Assembly: GCA_944380395.1 (NCBI GenBank)
Contig: CALWHM010000006.1
Coordinates: forward strand, 1 to 62,526
Origin: an uncultured Clostridia bacterium
GTDB lineage: Bacteria > Bacillota > Clostridia > Christensenellales > UBA3700
DNA: 62,526 bases
Direction: 5' to 3'
The translations under genes were made by a program, and so were the position numbers. Shown in pieces: positions 43,241-52,883 of this stretch. The notes below the pieces were generated by a model. That model made no database searches. It was not told the DNA's origin and was given only the letters and a program-made list of their open reading frames with translations. Each line of letters begins with the position of its first letter. Position 1 is the first letter of the stretch.

Positions 43241-43270
43241 AAATCCATAACCGTAAAGGAGGGAACAAAA

Positions 43271-44398
43271 TTGGGTTTATTCGATAGCCTTAAACAACAA
43301 TTCAGAAAAGTCATTCAATGGGAGAATGTGGATCCCGACGTGATAGTTTGGAAATATCCCCTTGAAGAAAAAGAAGAGATAATGCGTAAGTCGCAGCTGG
43401 TCGTAAGGGAAGGTCAGCGCGCAATGTTTATAAAGGAAGGTCAGCTTGCCGACGTGTTTGAACCAGGCACATATATGCTTGACGACATTAAAAATATCCC
43501 CATACTCACCAAATTGTATAATTGGAAGTATGCGTGGGAAAGTCCTTACACGGGCGACGTCTACTTTATCTCCACAAAGCAGTTTATCGACCAAAAGTGG
43601 GGCACGCGCAATCCCGTTATGATGCGCGACAAGGACTTCGGAATGATACGTATCCGCGCGTTCGGTACATACGCTTTCTCCGTGGAAAAGCCCACCGTGG
43701 CTATGACGGAGCTGTTCGGTTCGGAAAATCAGCTTAAAGTGTCCGATGTGGCAAATCAATTCAAGTCCATCGTGATGTCCACTTTGAGCAATGTGGTGGG
43801 AGAGTCCAATATTCCAGCGCTCGATCTGGCGGCGAATTATGACGAACTGTCCACCGCGGCTCTTGGCAAATTAAAGGTTTATTTTGACAAATACGGCATT
43901 GAGATAGACGGCTTTTATATCGAAAACATCTCCCTGCCCGAAGAGGTGGAGAAGATGTTGGACAAGCGCACGAACGTGGGCATTATGTCCGACAGTATGC
44001 AGGGCTATGCGCAGATGGAAACGCTGGGCGCTATACGCGACGCGGCGAAGAATCCCGGCGGGCTTGCATCCGCGGGCATAGGTCTGGGCGCGGGCTTGGG
44101 CATGGGCAAGATATTTGCGGACAATATGGGAGGTACTCCCGCCGTGGGCGCAAAGACGTTTGTCAAATGTCCTTCCTGCGGAGCCAAGGTGGAAGACGGC
44201 ACCAAATTCTGCCCCGAATGCGGCAAGAAGATGGAAAGCGACGACAAGATAAAGTGCCCCGCCTGCAACGCGGACATTCCCGCAGACGCCAAGTTCTGCC
44301 CCGAGTGCGGACACAAAATGGTGAGCAAGTGCCCCGCCTGCGGCAAGGACGTTAAGCCCGGCGCCAAGTTCTGCCCCGAGTGCGGACAAAAACTTTGA
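43271..44398 (+). CDS. SPFH-domain protein with three C-terminal zinc ribbons (YdjI-like)
   Basis: 375 residues, TTG start with AAGGAGGG upstream. Residues ~1-240 are an SPFH/band-7-like domain of the virion-core/YdjI type (VVREGQRAMFIKEGQLADVFEPG ... TNVGIMSDSMQGYAQMETL). A glycine-rich link leads to three zinc ribbons, each CPxCx(n)FCPECG, in the last ~75 residues. In B. subtilis YdjI recruits YdjG/YdjH for membrane stress response with PspA-like YdjF. The next gene resembles YdjG, so the pair likely forms a related envelope-stress complex; no PspA is nearby. Confidence 0.88.
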   Translation: MGLFDSLKQQFRKVIQWENVDPDVIVWKYPLEEKEEIMRKSQLVVREGQRAMFIKEGQLADVFEPGTYMLDDIKNIPILTKLYNWKYAWESPYTGDVYFISTKQFIDQKWGTRNPVMMRDKDFGMIRIRAFGTYAFSVEKPTVAMTELFGSENQLKVSDVANQFKSIVMSTLSNVVGESNIPALDLAANYDELSTAALGKLKVYFDKYGIEIDGFYIENISLPEEVEKMLDKRTNVGIMSDSMQGYAQMETLGAIRDAAKNPGGLASAGIGLGAGLGMGKIFADNMGGTPAVGAKTFVKCPSCGAKVEDGTKFCPECGKKMESDDKIKCPACNADIPADAKFCPECGHKMVSKCPACGKDVKPGAKFCPECGQKL

Positions 44399-44421
44399 TA
44401 TAAAACATAAGGGGAGAGCAA

Positions 44422-45546
44422 ATGCAGAACGGCCAAATGAATGAAGAACAGCTGACAGACGACGAAAAAGTGGAAAGAGGTCTGTCCCAAAGGGTGGACA
44501 TCAACACGTTTGCGTGCGAAAACTGCGGCAGTACGTTGGTTTTCGACCCCGAAACGCGCAAGATGAAGTGCGTTTCCTGCGGCGCGGAGTATCCCACTCC
44601 CGATCCCAAGCCGGTGACGCCGATCGCGTATACGGGGCTATCGGAGCAGGAGTTCGTGAATTGGGGCGGAGTGAAGAGTGTACGCTGTGAAAATTGCGGC
44701 GCGACCATCACATTGAAGGAGTTTGAAACGGCAAACTTATGCCCGTTTTGTTCTTCGCCCGTCATAACGAACAGTGAGCAGATCCCCGGACTTAAACCAA
44801 ACGGCATATTGCCGTTTGCGGTGACGGAGAAGGAGGCGCACGCGTCCTTTACCAAGTGGCTGAAAAAGCGCATTTTCGCTCCGCATAAGGTGAAAAAGAA
44901 CGCCAAACACACGCCTATGAACGGCGTATATATACCCACGTGGGTGTTTTCGTCCAAGGTGTTCTGCCCCTATTCCGCCCGGTTCGGAAAACATTATACC
45001 GTGACGGTGGGGGCGGGCAAGAACAGGCGCACCGTGACCAAAACGCGCTGGTTTACGGTGAGCGGCGTTATAAATTACGATGTGAACGATCTCACCATAG
45101 AAGCAAGCAGCAAGATAACGCAGAAAGAGCTGGAAAAGCTGGGCGGATTCGATATGCACGCGGCGGTGGAATATGAGGAGGAATATCTCCCCGGATTTTC
45201 TTCCGAGCGTTACAGTCAGGGACTTGACGACAGCTGGGGCATCGCGCAGGACAAGATATGCGCCGCGCTCAAAAATATGGTGCGCGCCCGCCATCCGCAC
45301 GACGTGGAGGATTACATAAACATTTCGCCTTCATACAGCGGCACCACGTACGAATATATGCTGGCTCCGCTGTGGATAAGCGGATATAAGTATCGCAAAA
45401 AGGACTACGGCTTTGTGGTGAACGGCAGAAACGGAAAGGTGGTGGGCAAGTCGCCCGTGTCCGTTATAAGGGCGTTTATCGCAACCGTGCTGGGACTTGC
45501 CGCTTTGGCGGGAATAGGGTATCTGATATACTATCTGTTCTTCTGA
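44422..45546 (+). CDS. YdjG-like zinc-ribbon membrane protein
   Basis: 374 residues. Two N-terminal zinc ribbons (ACENCGSTLVFDPETRKMKCVSC; RCENCGATITL...NLCPFC, by Cys pairs at ~32/35, ~51/54, ~91/94, ~109/112), a ~200-residue soluble domain with PTWVFSSKVFCPYSARFG, and one hydrophobic C-terminal helix (AFIATVLGLAALAGIGYLIYYLFF region). B. subtilis YdjG has this plan. Starts 23 bp after the SPFH gene with a GGGGAGAG site. Confidence 0.85.
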   Translation: MQNGQMNEEQLTDDEKVERGLSQRVDINTFACENCGSTLVFDPETRKMKCVSCGAEYPTPDPKPVTPIAYTGLSEQEFVNWGGVKSVRCENCGATITLKEFETANLCPFCSSPVITNSEQIPGLKPNGILPFAVTEKEAHASFTKWLKKRIFAPHKVKKNAKHTPMNGVYIPTWVFSSKVFCPYSARFGKHYTVTVGAGKNRRTVTKTRWFTVSGVINYDVNDLTIEASSKITQKELEKLGGFDMHAAVEYEEEYLPGFSSERYSQGLDDSWGIAQDKICAALKNMVRARHPHDVEDYINISPSYSGTTYEYMLAPLWISGYKYRKKDYGFVVNGRNGKVVGKSPVSVIRAFIATVLGLAALAGIGYLIYYLFF

Positions 45547-45619
45547 AAAGCGGGAATAATATAAGAAAATACAAATTTTGCCGCGTCCTGAGGAGTGCGG
45601 CGTACGGAGGTAACATATT

Positions 45620-45823
45620 ATGAAAATAACCAAGGATATGCTCATCGGAGAGGTCATTGAACAAGGCAACAGAGAAGAAATCGCAGCCGTGCTTCTCGGT
45701 ATGGGTATGCATTGCCTGGGCTGCGCCATTGCGCACGGCGAAACGGTGGAAGACGCCGCAAGCGTGCACGGCGTGGACGTGGACGATCTGGTGGACAAGC
45801 TGAACGAAGCTGCCGCCAAGTAA
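45620..45823 (+). CDS. DUF1858 domain protein
   Basis: 67 residues, nearly all one DUF1858 domain: ITKDMLIGEVIEQ, then GMHCLGCAIAHGETVEDAA with the conserved CxxC. DUF1858 occurs alone or fused to hybrid-cluster and ScdA-type Fe-S proteins; its function is unsettled but a redox or Fe-S role is suspected. Good ribosome site (CGGAGGTAAC). It is 12 bp before metK and may be co-transcribed. Confidence 0.9.
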   Translation: MKITKDMLIGEVIEQGNREEIAAVLLGMGMHCLGCAIAHGETVEDAASVHGVDVDDLVDKLNEAAAK

Positions 45824-45835
45824 GCGGAGCGGAAA

Positions 45836-47023
45836 ATGGAAAACATCAGGCTTTTCACAAGTGAAAGCGTGACGGAAGGGCATCCGGACAAGGTCTGCGA
45901 CAGGATAGCGGACGCGGTTTTGGACGCGTATCTTGCACAGGACGCGTCAAGCAGAGTGGCTTTGGAAGTGTGCTGCAAGGGCGAGCATTTGTATATGCTC
46001 GGCGAAATAACGGGCAGGGGCAGCGTGGATCTGCCCGCAGTTGCGCGCCGCGTTATAGCGGACATAGGATATGACAGCGCGGAGCTGGGCTTTGACGCGG
46101 AAAACGTAAAGATTGTTTGCAATATAGAAAAACAGTCCCCGGACATAGCCATGGGCGTGGATTCTTCCTTTGAAGAAAAGGAGGGGGAAGCGGATAAATA
46201 CGGCAAGACGGGCGCGGGCGATCAGGGTATGATGTTCGGTTATGCCTGCACCGAAACCCCCGAACTTATGCCACTTGCCATATCGCTGTCCCACAAGCTC
46301 ACGCAGCGGCTCACTTATGTGCGCAAGCAGGGCATTCTGCCATACCTGCGCCCGGACGGCAAGGCACAGGTCACCGTGAGATATGCGGACGGCAAGCCCT
46401 GCGGGATAGACGCGGTGGTTGTATCCACCCAGCACGACGAAAGCGCGTCTATGCAGGATCTGCGCGTGGACATAAAGCGCGAAGTCATAGACGCGGTGAT
46501 ACCCGCGGATATGATGGACGAAAGCACAAAGCTTTACATAAATCCCACGGGAAGGTTTGTGCTCGGCGGTCCCGCCGGAGATTCCGGCGTTACGGGCAGA
46601 AAGATAATAGTGGACACGTACGGCGGATACTGCCCGCACGGCGGCGGCGCGTTTTCCGGCAAAGACCCCACAAAGGTGGACAGGAGCGCGTGCTATATGG
46701 CGCGCTATATCTGCAAGAACGTGGTGGCGGCGGGATTGGCGGAGCGCTGTCAGATGCAGGTGGCTTACGCCATAGGCGTGGCGCGCCCCGTAAGCGTTAC
46801 GGTGGACACGTTCGGCACGGGCAAGGTGAGCGACGCGGAACTCGCGCGCGCGGTGCAGGTGGTGTTCGATCTGCGCCCCGCGGCGATAATAGACAAGCTG
46901 GAACTTACTTCCCCCATTTATGAAAAGACGTCAAATTACGGGCACTTCGGAAGGGAAGGCTTTGCTTGGGAACGCACGGATATGACCCGTCAGCTGCTTA
47001 AAGCCGTGAATAAAGGAGAATAA
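45836..47023 (+). CDS. metK: S-adenosylmethionine synthetase
   Basis: 395 residues. Motifs [17 protein letters not shown] with the ATP-site His, [12 protein letters not shown] and the P-loop-like [17 protein letters not shown]. Makes SAM from methionine and ATP; completes the methionine/B12 route begun at metF-metH. No SAM riboswitch precedes it. recD2 follows 8 bp later. Confidence 0.98.
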   Translation: MENIRLFTSESVTEGHPDKVCDRIADAVLDAYLAQDASSRVALEVCCKGEHLYMLGEITGRGSVDLPAVARRVIADIGYDSAELGFDAENVKIVCNIEKQSPDIAMGVDSSFEEKEGEADKYGKTGAGDQGMMFGYACTETPELMPLAISLSHKLTQRLTYVRKQGILPYLRPDGKAQVTVRYADGKPCGIDAVVVSTQHDESASMQDLRVDIKREVIDAVIPADMMDESTKLYINPTGRFVLGGPAGDSGVTGRKIIVDTYGGYCPHGGGAFSGKDPTKVDRSACYMARYICKNVVAAGLAERCQMQVAYAIGVARPVSVTVDTFGTGKVSDAELARAVQVVFDLRPAAIIDKLELTSPIYEKTSNYGHFGREGFAWERTDMTRQLLKAVNKGE

Positions 47024-47031
47024 GGTAGGGA

Positions 47032-49239
47032 ATGGAACTGAAAGGTTCTGTCACGGATATAATCTTCCGCAATGAAGAAAACGGTTACAGTGTAGTGGAG
47101 CTTGCTTGCAAAGGCAGGCTCTTAACTGCTGTGGGCAAATTTCCGCCCGTAACGGAAGGGCAGGAACTTGTGCTGGAAGGGAGATACGTGATAAACCGCC
47201 AATTCGGGGAGCAGTTCGCCGTGGATAAAGTGGCGGTGGCTCAGCCCACTTCGGAAGAGAGCATTATAAGGTATTTGTCCGGCGGACTTTTCAAGGGCGT
47301 GGGCGAAGTGACCGCGCGCGCCATAGTGGACAAATTCGGCTCTTCAACGCTCAAAGTGATAGAAAACGATCCTACCGCGCTTGCGGAGGTCAAGGGCGTA
47401 TCGCTCAAAAAGGCGATGGAGATAAACACGTCCTTTCATTATCTGCGCGATATGCAGGACGCCATTTTATTCTTGCAGGAGCTGGACATAGGTCTGAACG
47501 CGGCTATCAAGATATATAAGATATACGGCGCGGATACGCAGAAGATAGTCAAAAACAACCCGTATAAGCTGGTTGAGGACGTGGAAGGCGTGGGCTTTTT
47601 GACCGCGGATAAAATAGCCGCAGGGCTGGGTATACGCGAGGACAGCCGCTTTCGCATCACCGCCGCAATAGTGCATACGCTCAAAGAAGCGACCAATAAA
47701 AACGGGCACACGTATCTTCCGCGCGAAATGCTCGTGAACGAGTGCAAAAAGCTGCTGCATTTACAGCGGCTTGACGCGGAAACCGTGATAGACAGCGTGG
47801 TGGAGGATATGGAAGTTTCGGGCAAAGTAATGTGCATAAACACGCCCGAACACACCGCCGTGATTTTGAGCGGGTTTTACATATCCGAACTTGCCATAGC
47901 CGCCACAGTCGTGCGCCTGGCGCATATGCTTATGCCGCCCGAACTCTCCGCTTCCGCAGACATTGCGGAATATGAGCGGATAAACGGCATAACTCTGCAC
48001 GAAAATCAGAAAAAAGCGGTGGAAGGCTGCTTAAATCACGGCATAACCGTGGTCACGGGCGGACCGGGCACGGGCAAGACCACCATAATCAAGTGCATAA
48101 TCTCCATTTTGAAATCGAGAAATAAAAAAGTCGCGCTGTGCGCGCCTACGGGCAGGGCGGCAAAGCGGCTTACGGAAGCCACGGGCGTGGAGGCAAAGAC
48201 CATTCACCGTATGCTGGATCTGTCCTTCGGTGAGGGCGGGATATTCACCTTCAACGAAAACAGCAAGCAGGACGCGGACGTGGTCATCGTGGATGAAGTG
48301 AGTATGTGCGATGAGTATGTTTTCAGCGCGCTTTTATCCTCATTGAAGGGCGGGGCAAGGCTGATAATGGTCGGGGACAAGGACCAGTTGCCGTCCGTGG
48401 GAGCGGGCAACGTGCTGGCGGACGTGATAAAGAGCAAAGTCGTACCCGTTTACTGCCTTACGCAGATATACCGTCAGGACGAGCACAGCCTTATCGTGAG
48501 CAACGCGCACGCGATAAACAACGGGAAAATGCCCGTGATAGACAATAAAAGCCGCGACTTTTTCTTCTCTTCCTGCGAAGACCCGGAGGAGATACTTTCC
48601 ACCGTGATAGATATGGTCACAAAGCGCCTTCCCGGCTTTACGGGCGTGGAGGCAAACCGCATACAAGTGCTCTGCCCTATGAAAAAAGGCGTGGCAGGGG
48701 TGGAAAATATGAACGCGAAACTGCAAGAAACGCTCAATCCGCCCGAAAAGGGAAAGCCGGAGCTGCGCGTGGGTATGAACGTTCTGCGCCTGCACGACAA
48801 GATAATCCACACGATAAACAATTACGACTTGGAGTGGACGGATGAGGACGGCTCCGCGGGAAGCGGCATTTATAACGGGGATATAGGATACATCACCGCG
48901 ATAAACCCCACCGAACCTTCCCTGACCGTGAGGTTTGAGGACGGCAAGATTGCAAAATACACGCAGGGCGCGCTCGACCAGATAAAGCCCGCATACGCCG
49001 TAAGCGTGCATAAATCGCAGGGCAGCGAATTTCCCGTGGTGGTCATTGCTCTGCCCAAGGGCAACTTTATGATAATGACCAGAAACTTGCTCTACACCGC
49101 CGTCACCCGCGCGAAAAACGCGGTAGTGCTTGTGGGCGCAAAGCAAACCGTCGCCAATATGGTGGCAAATACTTATACCAGCCGCAGATACAGTCTTTTG
49201 GCGGATTTCATACGTGAAAACGAAAAGAGAAAACACTGA
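47032..49239 (+). CDS. recD2: RecD2-type 5'-3' DNA helicase
   Basis: 735 residues. N-terminal OB-like and helix-hairpin-helix region (~1-330; GLFKGVGEVTARAIVDKFG, VEGVGFLTADKIAAGLG), Walker A GGPGTGKTT (~343-351), Walker B VVIVDEVSMCD, and the C-terminal SF1B motif AVSVHKSQGSEFPVVVIALP and LLYTAVTRAKN. RecD2 acts without RecBC and is common where AddAB is the end-resection complex, as here. Confidence 0.96.
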   Translation: MELKGSVTDIIFRNEENGYSVVELACKGRLLTAVGKFPPVTEGQELVLEGRYVINRQFGEQFAVDKVAVAQPTSEESIIRYLSGGLFKGVGEVTARAIVDKFGSSTLKVIENDPTALAEVKGVSLKKAMEINTSFHYLRDMQDAILFLQELDIGLNAAIKIYKIYGADTQKIVKNNPYKLVEDVEGVGFLTADKIAAGLGIREDSRFRITAAIVHTLKEATNKNGHTYLPREMLVNECKKLLHLQRLDAETVIDSVVEDMEVSGKVMCINTPEHTAVILSGFYISELAIAATVVRLAHMLMPPELSASADIAEYERINGITLHENQKKAVEGCLNHGITVVTGGPGTGKTTIIKCIISILKSRNKKVALCAPTGRAAKRLTEATGVEAKTIHRMLDLSFGEGGIFTFNENSKQDADVVIVDEVSMCDEYVFSALLSSLKGGARLIMVGDKDQLPSVGAGNVLADVIKSKVVPVYCLTQIYRQDEHSLIVSNAHAINNGKMPVIDNKSRDFFFSSCEDPEEILSTVIDMVTKRLPGFTGVEANRIQVLCPMKKGVAGVENMNAKLQETLNPPEKGKPELRVGMNVLRLHDKIIHTINNYDLEWTDEDGSAGSGIYNGDIGYITAINPTEPSLTVRFEDGKIAKYTQGALDQIKPAYAVSVHKSQGSEFPVVVIALPKGNFMIMTRNLLYTAVTRAKNAVVLVGAKQTVANMVANTYTSRRYSLLADFIRENEKRKH

Positions 49240-49276
49240 AAATCTGCGGTATACGTCGTTTATTCTTCCCGAAAAG

Positions 49277-49579
49277 TCAGTCTTCTATTTTAGTTGCGCA
49301 CTTTGTCCTCACCGCGCCGTCCTTGACAGTGACGGAAGGGGAACAGCACAGGCGGCTTTTGTTGTAAAGGCACTGAGTGCAGTCGCATTGCACAAGAGTC
49401 TTTTCGTCGGAAGCCAAGGCAAAGTCCTGCGCCGCTTCGAATTTTTGTCCCAGCATTCCCAGACCTCGCTTTTGTTTGGTGCGGCACGCGCCGTTTTTAT
49501 CCATATTGATTATGCCCGCTCCGCATCTGCAGGCGTGGTTGTGTTCGCAATTTGCGCAAAAACATTGAAGTTGTTCCAT
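49277..49579 (-). CDS. DUF1540 cysteine-rich protein
   Basis: 100 residues, 11 Cys. Two DUF1540-like units: CFCANCEHNHACRCGAGIINMD and CDCTQCLYNKSRLCCSPSVTV, identified by their CxxC...C spacing. Probably metal-binding; function unknown. AAGGAG lies 8 nt before the ATG. Lies antisense just after recD2. Confidence 0.85.
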   Translation of the reverse strand: MEQLQCFCANCEHNHACRCGAGIINMDKNGACRTKQKRGLGMLGQKFEAAQDFALASDEKTLVQCDCTQCLYNKSRLCCSPSVTVKDGAVRTKCATKIED

Positions 49580-49640
49580 AAATTTCTCCTTTATGTTTAT
49601 TTGCGGTAAGTATGTGCATATCGCACGGTTTTATCAAACG

Positions 49641-49669
49641 CGCCGCTTGAAAAAGAGCGGCGTTTATAT
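49641..49669 (+). terminator. hairpin possibly ending the metK-recD2 transcript
   Basis: CGCCGCT-TGAAAAAG-AGCGGCG then TTTATAT, 0.4 kb after recD2 and past the antisense DUF1540 gene. A weak minus promoter (TTGATA/CATACT) for that gene overlaps it. Confidence 0.45.
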
Positions 49670-49709
49670 AACGAATAATTATATATTGCGTAAATTCCCC
49701 GATTTACTC

Positions 49710-49738
49710 TTGCCAACGCGCGCGAAATAGGATATAAT
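49710..49738 (+). promoter_or_regulatory. promoter of lrp-like operon
   Basis: TTGCCA and TATAAT with a 17-nt spacer; start near 49745, AGAGGTGAT before ATG 49761. Confidence 0.8.
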
Positions 49739-49760
49739 AAGAAAAATGAGAGGTGATACT

Positions 49761-50246
49761 ATGGACAAGAATAAGGAATTGCTCAGTTTGCTCACTCAGG
49801 ACTGCCGCCGCACGCCCAAGCAGCTTGCCGCCATTCTGGACGAGAGCGAAAACGAAGTGAAACAGCGCGTCGCGGAATTGGAAAGGTCGGGCGCGATAGT
49901 CAAGTACAGCGCCATTTTGAACGACGAGATGCTGGACAGGGACAGCGTGCACGCTATGATAGAAGTGAAAGTCACGCCGCAAAAGTCCAAGGGCTTTGAC
50001 GCGATAGCGGAGGAGATATGCCGTTATCCGGAGGTAAAGAGCGTGTATCTCATCAGCGGCGATTTCGATTTGGCTGTGTTCATAGAGGGCAAATCTTTGC
50101 GCAGCGTATCGCTGTTCGTGTCCGAAAAACTTTCGGCTATAGAAAGCGTACTGTCCACCGCCACGCACTTTATATTGAAAAAGTATAAGGTGGAGGGCGT
50201 TATAACCACAAAGACCGGGGGCGGCAGACTGCCGGTGCAGCCATGA
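49761..50246 (+). CDS. Lrp/AsnC family regulator
   Basis: 161 residues. N-terminal helix-turn-helix (TPKQLAAILDESENEVKQRVAELERSGAI) and a RAM/AsnC ligand-binding domain (VHAMIEVKVTPQ, VKSVYLISGDFDLAVFIEG). Often sits beside an aminotransferase and responds to amino acids. ATG 49761 is chosen over 49746 for spacing to AGAGGTGAT. Overlaps the aminotransferase start by 4 nt. Confidence 0.93.
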   Translation: MDKNKELLSLLTQDCRRTPKQLAAILDESENEVKQRVAELERSGAIVKYSAILNDEMLDRDSVHAMIEVKVTPQKSKGFDAIAEEICRYPEVKSVYLISGDFDLAVFIEGKSLRSVSLFVSEKLSAIESVLSTATHFILKKYKVEGVITTKTGGGRLPVQP

Positions 50247-51418
50247 GGGATTTCGTAAGCAGGAAGATAAGGGAGATAGCTCCCAGCGGCATCCGTAAAT
50301 TTTTCGATATAGTCAGCGAAATGAAGGACGCCATATCCTTGGGCGTGGGGGAGCCGGACTTCGGCACTCCGTGGGAGATAAGCGAGGCGGGCATTCGCAG
50401 CGTGCAGAAGGGCTTTACTCATTACACGTCCAATAAGGGCATGCCCAAACTGCGTGAAGCCATCTGCAAGTTTCTTTCGTCGCGCTATAAGGTGCATTAC
50501 GATAAGGAAGAAGTCGTGGTCACCGTGGGCGCCAGTGAGGCGATAGACGTCACTTTGCGTGCAATTTGCGACCCCGGCGACGAGGTGCTCATTCCCATGC
50601 CCAGCTATGTGTCTTACGCGCCGTGCGTATCTATGGCGGGCGGCACTCCCGTGGGCGTGGAGTGCAACGAAAGCAACGGCTTTATCGTCACCAAAGAGAT
50701 GTTGCAAAGCGTGATAACGCCCAAGACCAAAGCCATTATCCTGCCTTATCCAAACAACCCCACGGGCGCCATTATGACCCGCGCGCAGTTGGAGGACATC
50801 AGGCAGACGATCATAGACAGTGATCTTTTGGTCATCTCGGACGAGATATATTCAGAACTCACCTATGACGGAAAGCACGTGTCCATAGCTTCTTTGGACG
50901 GAATGCGCGAGCGCACCGTGCTGCTCAACGGATTCAGCAAGGCGTTTGCAATGACGGGGTGGAGGATAGGATACGTTTGCGCTCCGCGCGATATACTCGA
51001 CCAAATTCTCAAAGTGCACCAATACGCCATAATGTGCGCGCCCACAATGGCGCAGTACGCCGCGCTTGCCGCGCTGGAAACGGGCAGGGAGAGCAGATAC
51101 GAAGCCGTGGAGGAAATGCGCACGGAGTACGATTGCCGCAGGCGTTATCTGCTGCACGAATTTAACGCTATGGGCTTGAAGTGTTTTGAAGCCAAGGGCG
51201 CGTTTTACCTGTTCCCTTCCGTGGCGTCCACGGGTATGGACGGGGAGGAGTTCGCAAACGCTCTGCTCAAAGCGGAAAAAGTGGCAGTGGTGCCCGGTTC
51301 CGCGTTCGGAAAGGGCGGAGAAAATCACATCAGGGTGTCTTACGCCTACTCCCTGGAAGAGCTGGAGGAGGCGGTCAAACGCATTAAAAAGTTTTTGAAC
51401 AAAGGGGAGGAGATATGA
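50243..51418 (+). CDS. class I/II pyridoxal-phosphate aminotransferase (PatA/AspC-like)
   Basis: 391 residues. [28 protein letters not shown], and the PLP Lys in [17 protein letters not shown], then the C-terminal Arg in NHIRVSYA that binds the substrate carboxylate. Resembles the B. subtilis PatA/ alanine- or aspartate-type group; exact amino acid unknown. Coupled to the Lrp-like regulator, a conserved pair in Bacillota. Confidence 0.92.
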   Translation: MRDFVSRKIREIAPSGIRKFFDIVSEMKDAISLGVGEPDFGTPWEISEAGIRSVQKGFTHYTSNKGMPKLREAICKFLSSRYKVHYDKEEVVVTVGASEAIDVTLRAICDPGDEVLIPMPSYVSYAPCVSMAGGTPVGVECNESNGFIVTKEMLQSVITPKTKAIILPYPNNPTGAIMTRAQLEDIRQTIIDSDLLVISDEIYSELTYDGKHVSIASLDGMRERTVLLNGFSKAFAMTGWRIGYVCAPRDILDQILKVHQYAIMCAPTMAQYAALAALETGRESRYEAVEEMRTEYDCRRRYLLHEFNAMGLKCFEAKGAFYLFPSVASTGMDGEEFANALLKAEKVAVVPGSAFGKGGENHIRVSYAYSLEELEEAVKRIKKFLNKGEEI

Positions 51419-51867
51419 AAGTATTACTGTTGCAGGACGTAAAGGCGCAGGGTAAAAAGGACGAGATAATAGAGGTAAACGACGGCTTCGGCAGGAATTT
51501 TCTCATCAAAAAAGGACTTGCCGTTGAGGCTACGCCCAAGGTGATGAACGAATACCGTCTGCGCAAACAAAAGGAAGAAGCGGACAGGCAAAAGGAGATA
51601 GCCGCCGCCAAGGAGACCGCCGCGCGCCTGCAAGGGCAGGTGATCACGGTGAAGGTGAAGTGCGGTGAAAACGGCAAGCTTTTCGGCGCGGTCACTGCCA
51701 AGGAGATAGCGGACGCTCTTGCCGCCGCAGGGTTTAACGTGGACAAGAAGAAAGTGGTTTTGAAAGAACCCGTAAAGCTCATCGGCAGATATGAAATAGA
51801 GCTGAAACTCTATCAGGGCATATCGGCAAAAGTGGCGCTTTCCGTCACGGACGAGAGGTTGCAGTGA
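51415..51867 (+). CDS. rplI: 50S ribosomal protein L9
   Basis: 150 residues. N-terminal domain with [26 protein letters not shown], long connecting helix (~42-75) and C-domain ([34 protein letters not shown]). Binds 23S rRNA at the L1 stalk base. Overlaps the aminotransferase by 4 nt, an unusual place, as it is normally beside rpsF-rpsR or dnaB. A convergent gene starts its stop codon at the very next base. Confidence 0.97.
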   Translation: MKVLLLQDVKAQGKKDEIIEVNDGFGRNFLIKKGLAVEATPKVMNEYRLRKQKEEADRQKEIAAAKETAARLQGQVITVKVKCGENGKLFGAVTAKEIADALAAAGFNVDKKKVVLKEPVKLIGRYEIELKLYQGISAKVALSVTDERLQ

Positions 51868-52788
51868 TCAAAGCTCGCGCGTGACGCGCTCTATCACGGA
51901 GTTTACTTCAAAAGAATAAATTTCGGCGCGAAATCCCCCGTCGCATGGGCGGAGCAGCGCCGTTTTTTCTGCGCTCAAACGCATATGCGGCGGGGTGCAA
52001 AAGCCGCGGCAGCCGCTTATCGCGGAAAAAGCGTCCGCGTGCGATATGCGCCCGCACATCTCTCTGTCCCCGCACATCGCGCTTTCGCAATATACCCGCG
52101 GCAGTACGATAGGCGGATAGGACGGTATGTTTTCGCGGTAAGTAAAACAGCGCGATATTAGTTCGGGCACGCCCGCAAGCGAATACTCGCGAGTCACGCT
52201 CAGGCGGCAGGAGTCGCGCAATATGTCCGTGAGGATAATTCTATCCCCGTTTACCGCCGCGCCGTCCGTGAGGCATTTGCATACGGGGGAGTAATCCTTG
52301 TCGTATTTCAGACAATAGACAAACTGTTTTTCTCCGCAGAACCTCAATATCAAAAGCGCGCTTCCGCTTCCCGCGTGAGCGAATATATCCAAGGCGTTCA
52401 CGTTTGAAAGGGGGAGCACATCTGTATATGTCTCCCCCTGCGTTTCCAAAGTAAAATAGGGCGCGGGCGCAGAATAAAAAGTCGCCATATGCGTCACGCC
52501 CATACAGTTTGCCTGTGTGAAAAGCAGGGGCAGGGGCGGAAAAGCGCGGGTATATTTGCGCATTTTCACAAGCACGGACGCGCACTCTCCGCCCCAATAC
52601 ACCGCTCGTATCCCGCAGTTTTCGCGCAGTTTTCCGCCGCGCACTTCAAGTTTGAGCGCAGTGGGGACAAAGCGGAAGTCGTCGCAAGCCAGCACGTAAA
52701 CGTCCTCGTTCGCGCCGCACTCAATGCTGCGCGTCGGCTGCCCGTTCACCGTGAGATACCCCTTGTTTTCAAAAAACAATTTAAGCAT
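51868..52788 (-). CDS. conserved hypothetical protein, 306 aa
   Basis: No family recognised. Soluble, no signal peptide or membrane helix. Begins MLKLFFENKGYLTVNGQPT and looks beta-rich with several Cys. ATG 52788 is the first plausible start after the terminator of the upstream lipoprotein gene; the longer frame to 53070 runs into that gene. The ribosome site is poor (GGGAG ~15 nt away). It ends flush against rplI with no terminator between, so converging transcripts would overlap. Confidence 0.65.
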   Translation of the reverse strand: MLKLFFENKGYLTVNGQPTRSIECGANEDVYVLACDDFRFVPTALKLEVRGGKLRENCGIRAVYWGGECASVLVKMRKYTRAFPPLPLLFTQANCMGVTHMATFYSAPAPYFTLETQGETYTDVLPLSNVNALDIFAHAGSGSALLILRFCGEKQFVYCLKYDKDYSPVCKCLTDGAAVNGDRIILTDILRDSCRLSVTREYSLAGVPELISRCFTYRENIPSYPPIVLPRVYCESAMCGDREMCGRISHADAFSAISGCRGFCTPPHMRLSAEKTALLRPCDGGFRAEIYSFEVNSVIERVTREL

Positions 52789-52841
52789 ATAAAAACATAT
52801 GCTCCCGCGCCGCCGTTTATGCTGAGGGTTATGCGGGGCAT

Positions 52842-52867
52842 AAAAAAAGCTCCGCTTTCGCGGAGCC
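52842..52867 (-). terminator. terminator of the minus-strand lipoprotein gene
   Basis: GCTCCGC-GAAA-GCGGAGC followed by seven T on the minus strand. Confidence 0.92.
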
Positions 52868-52883
52868 GTATAAAACGTGTTTG

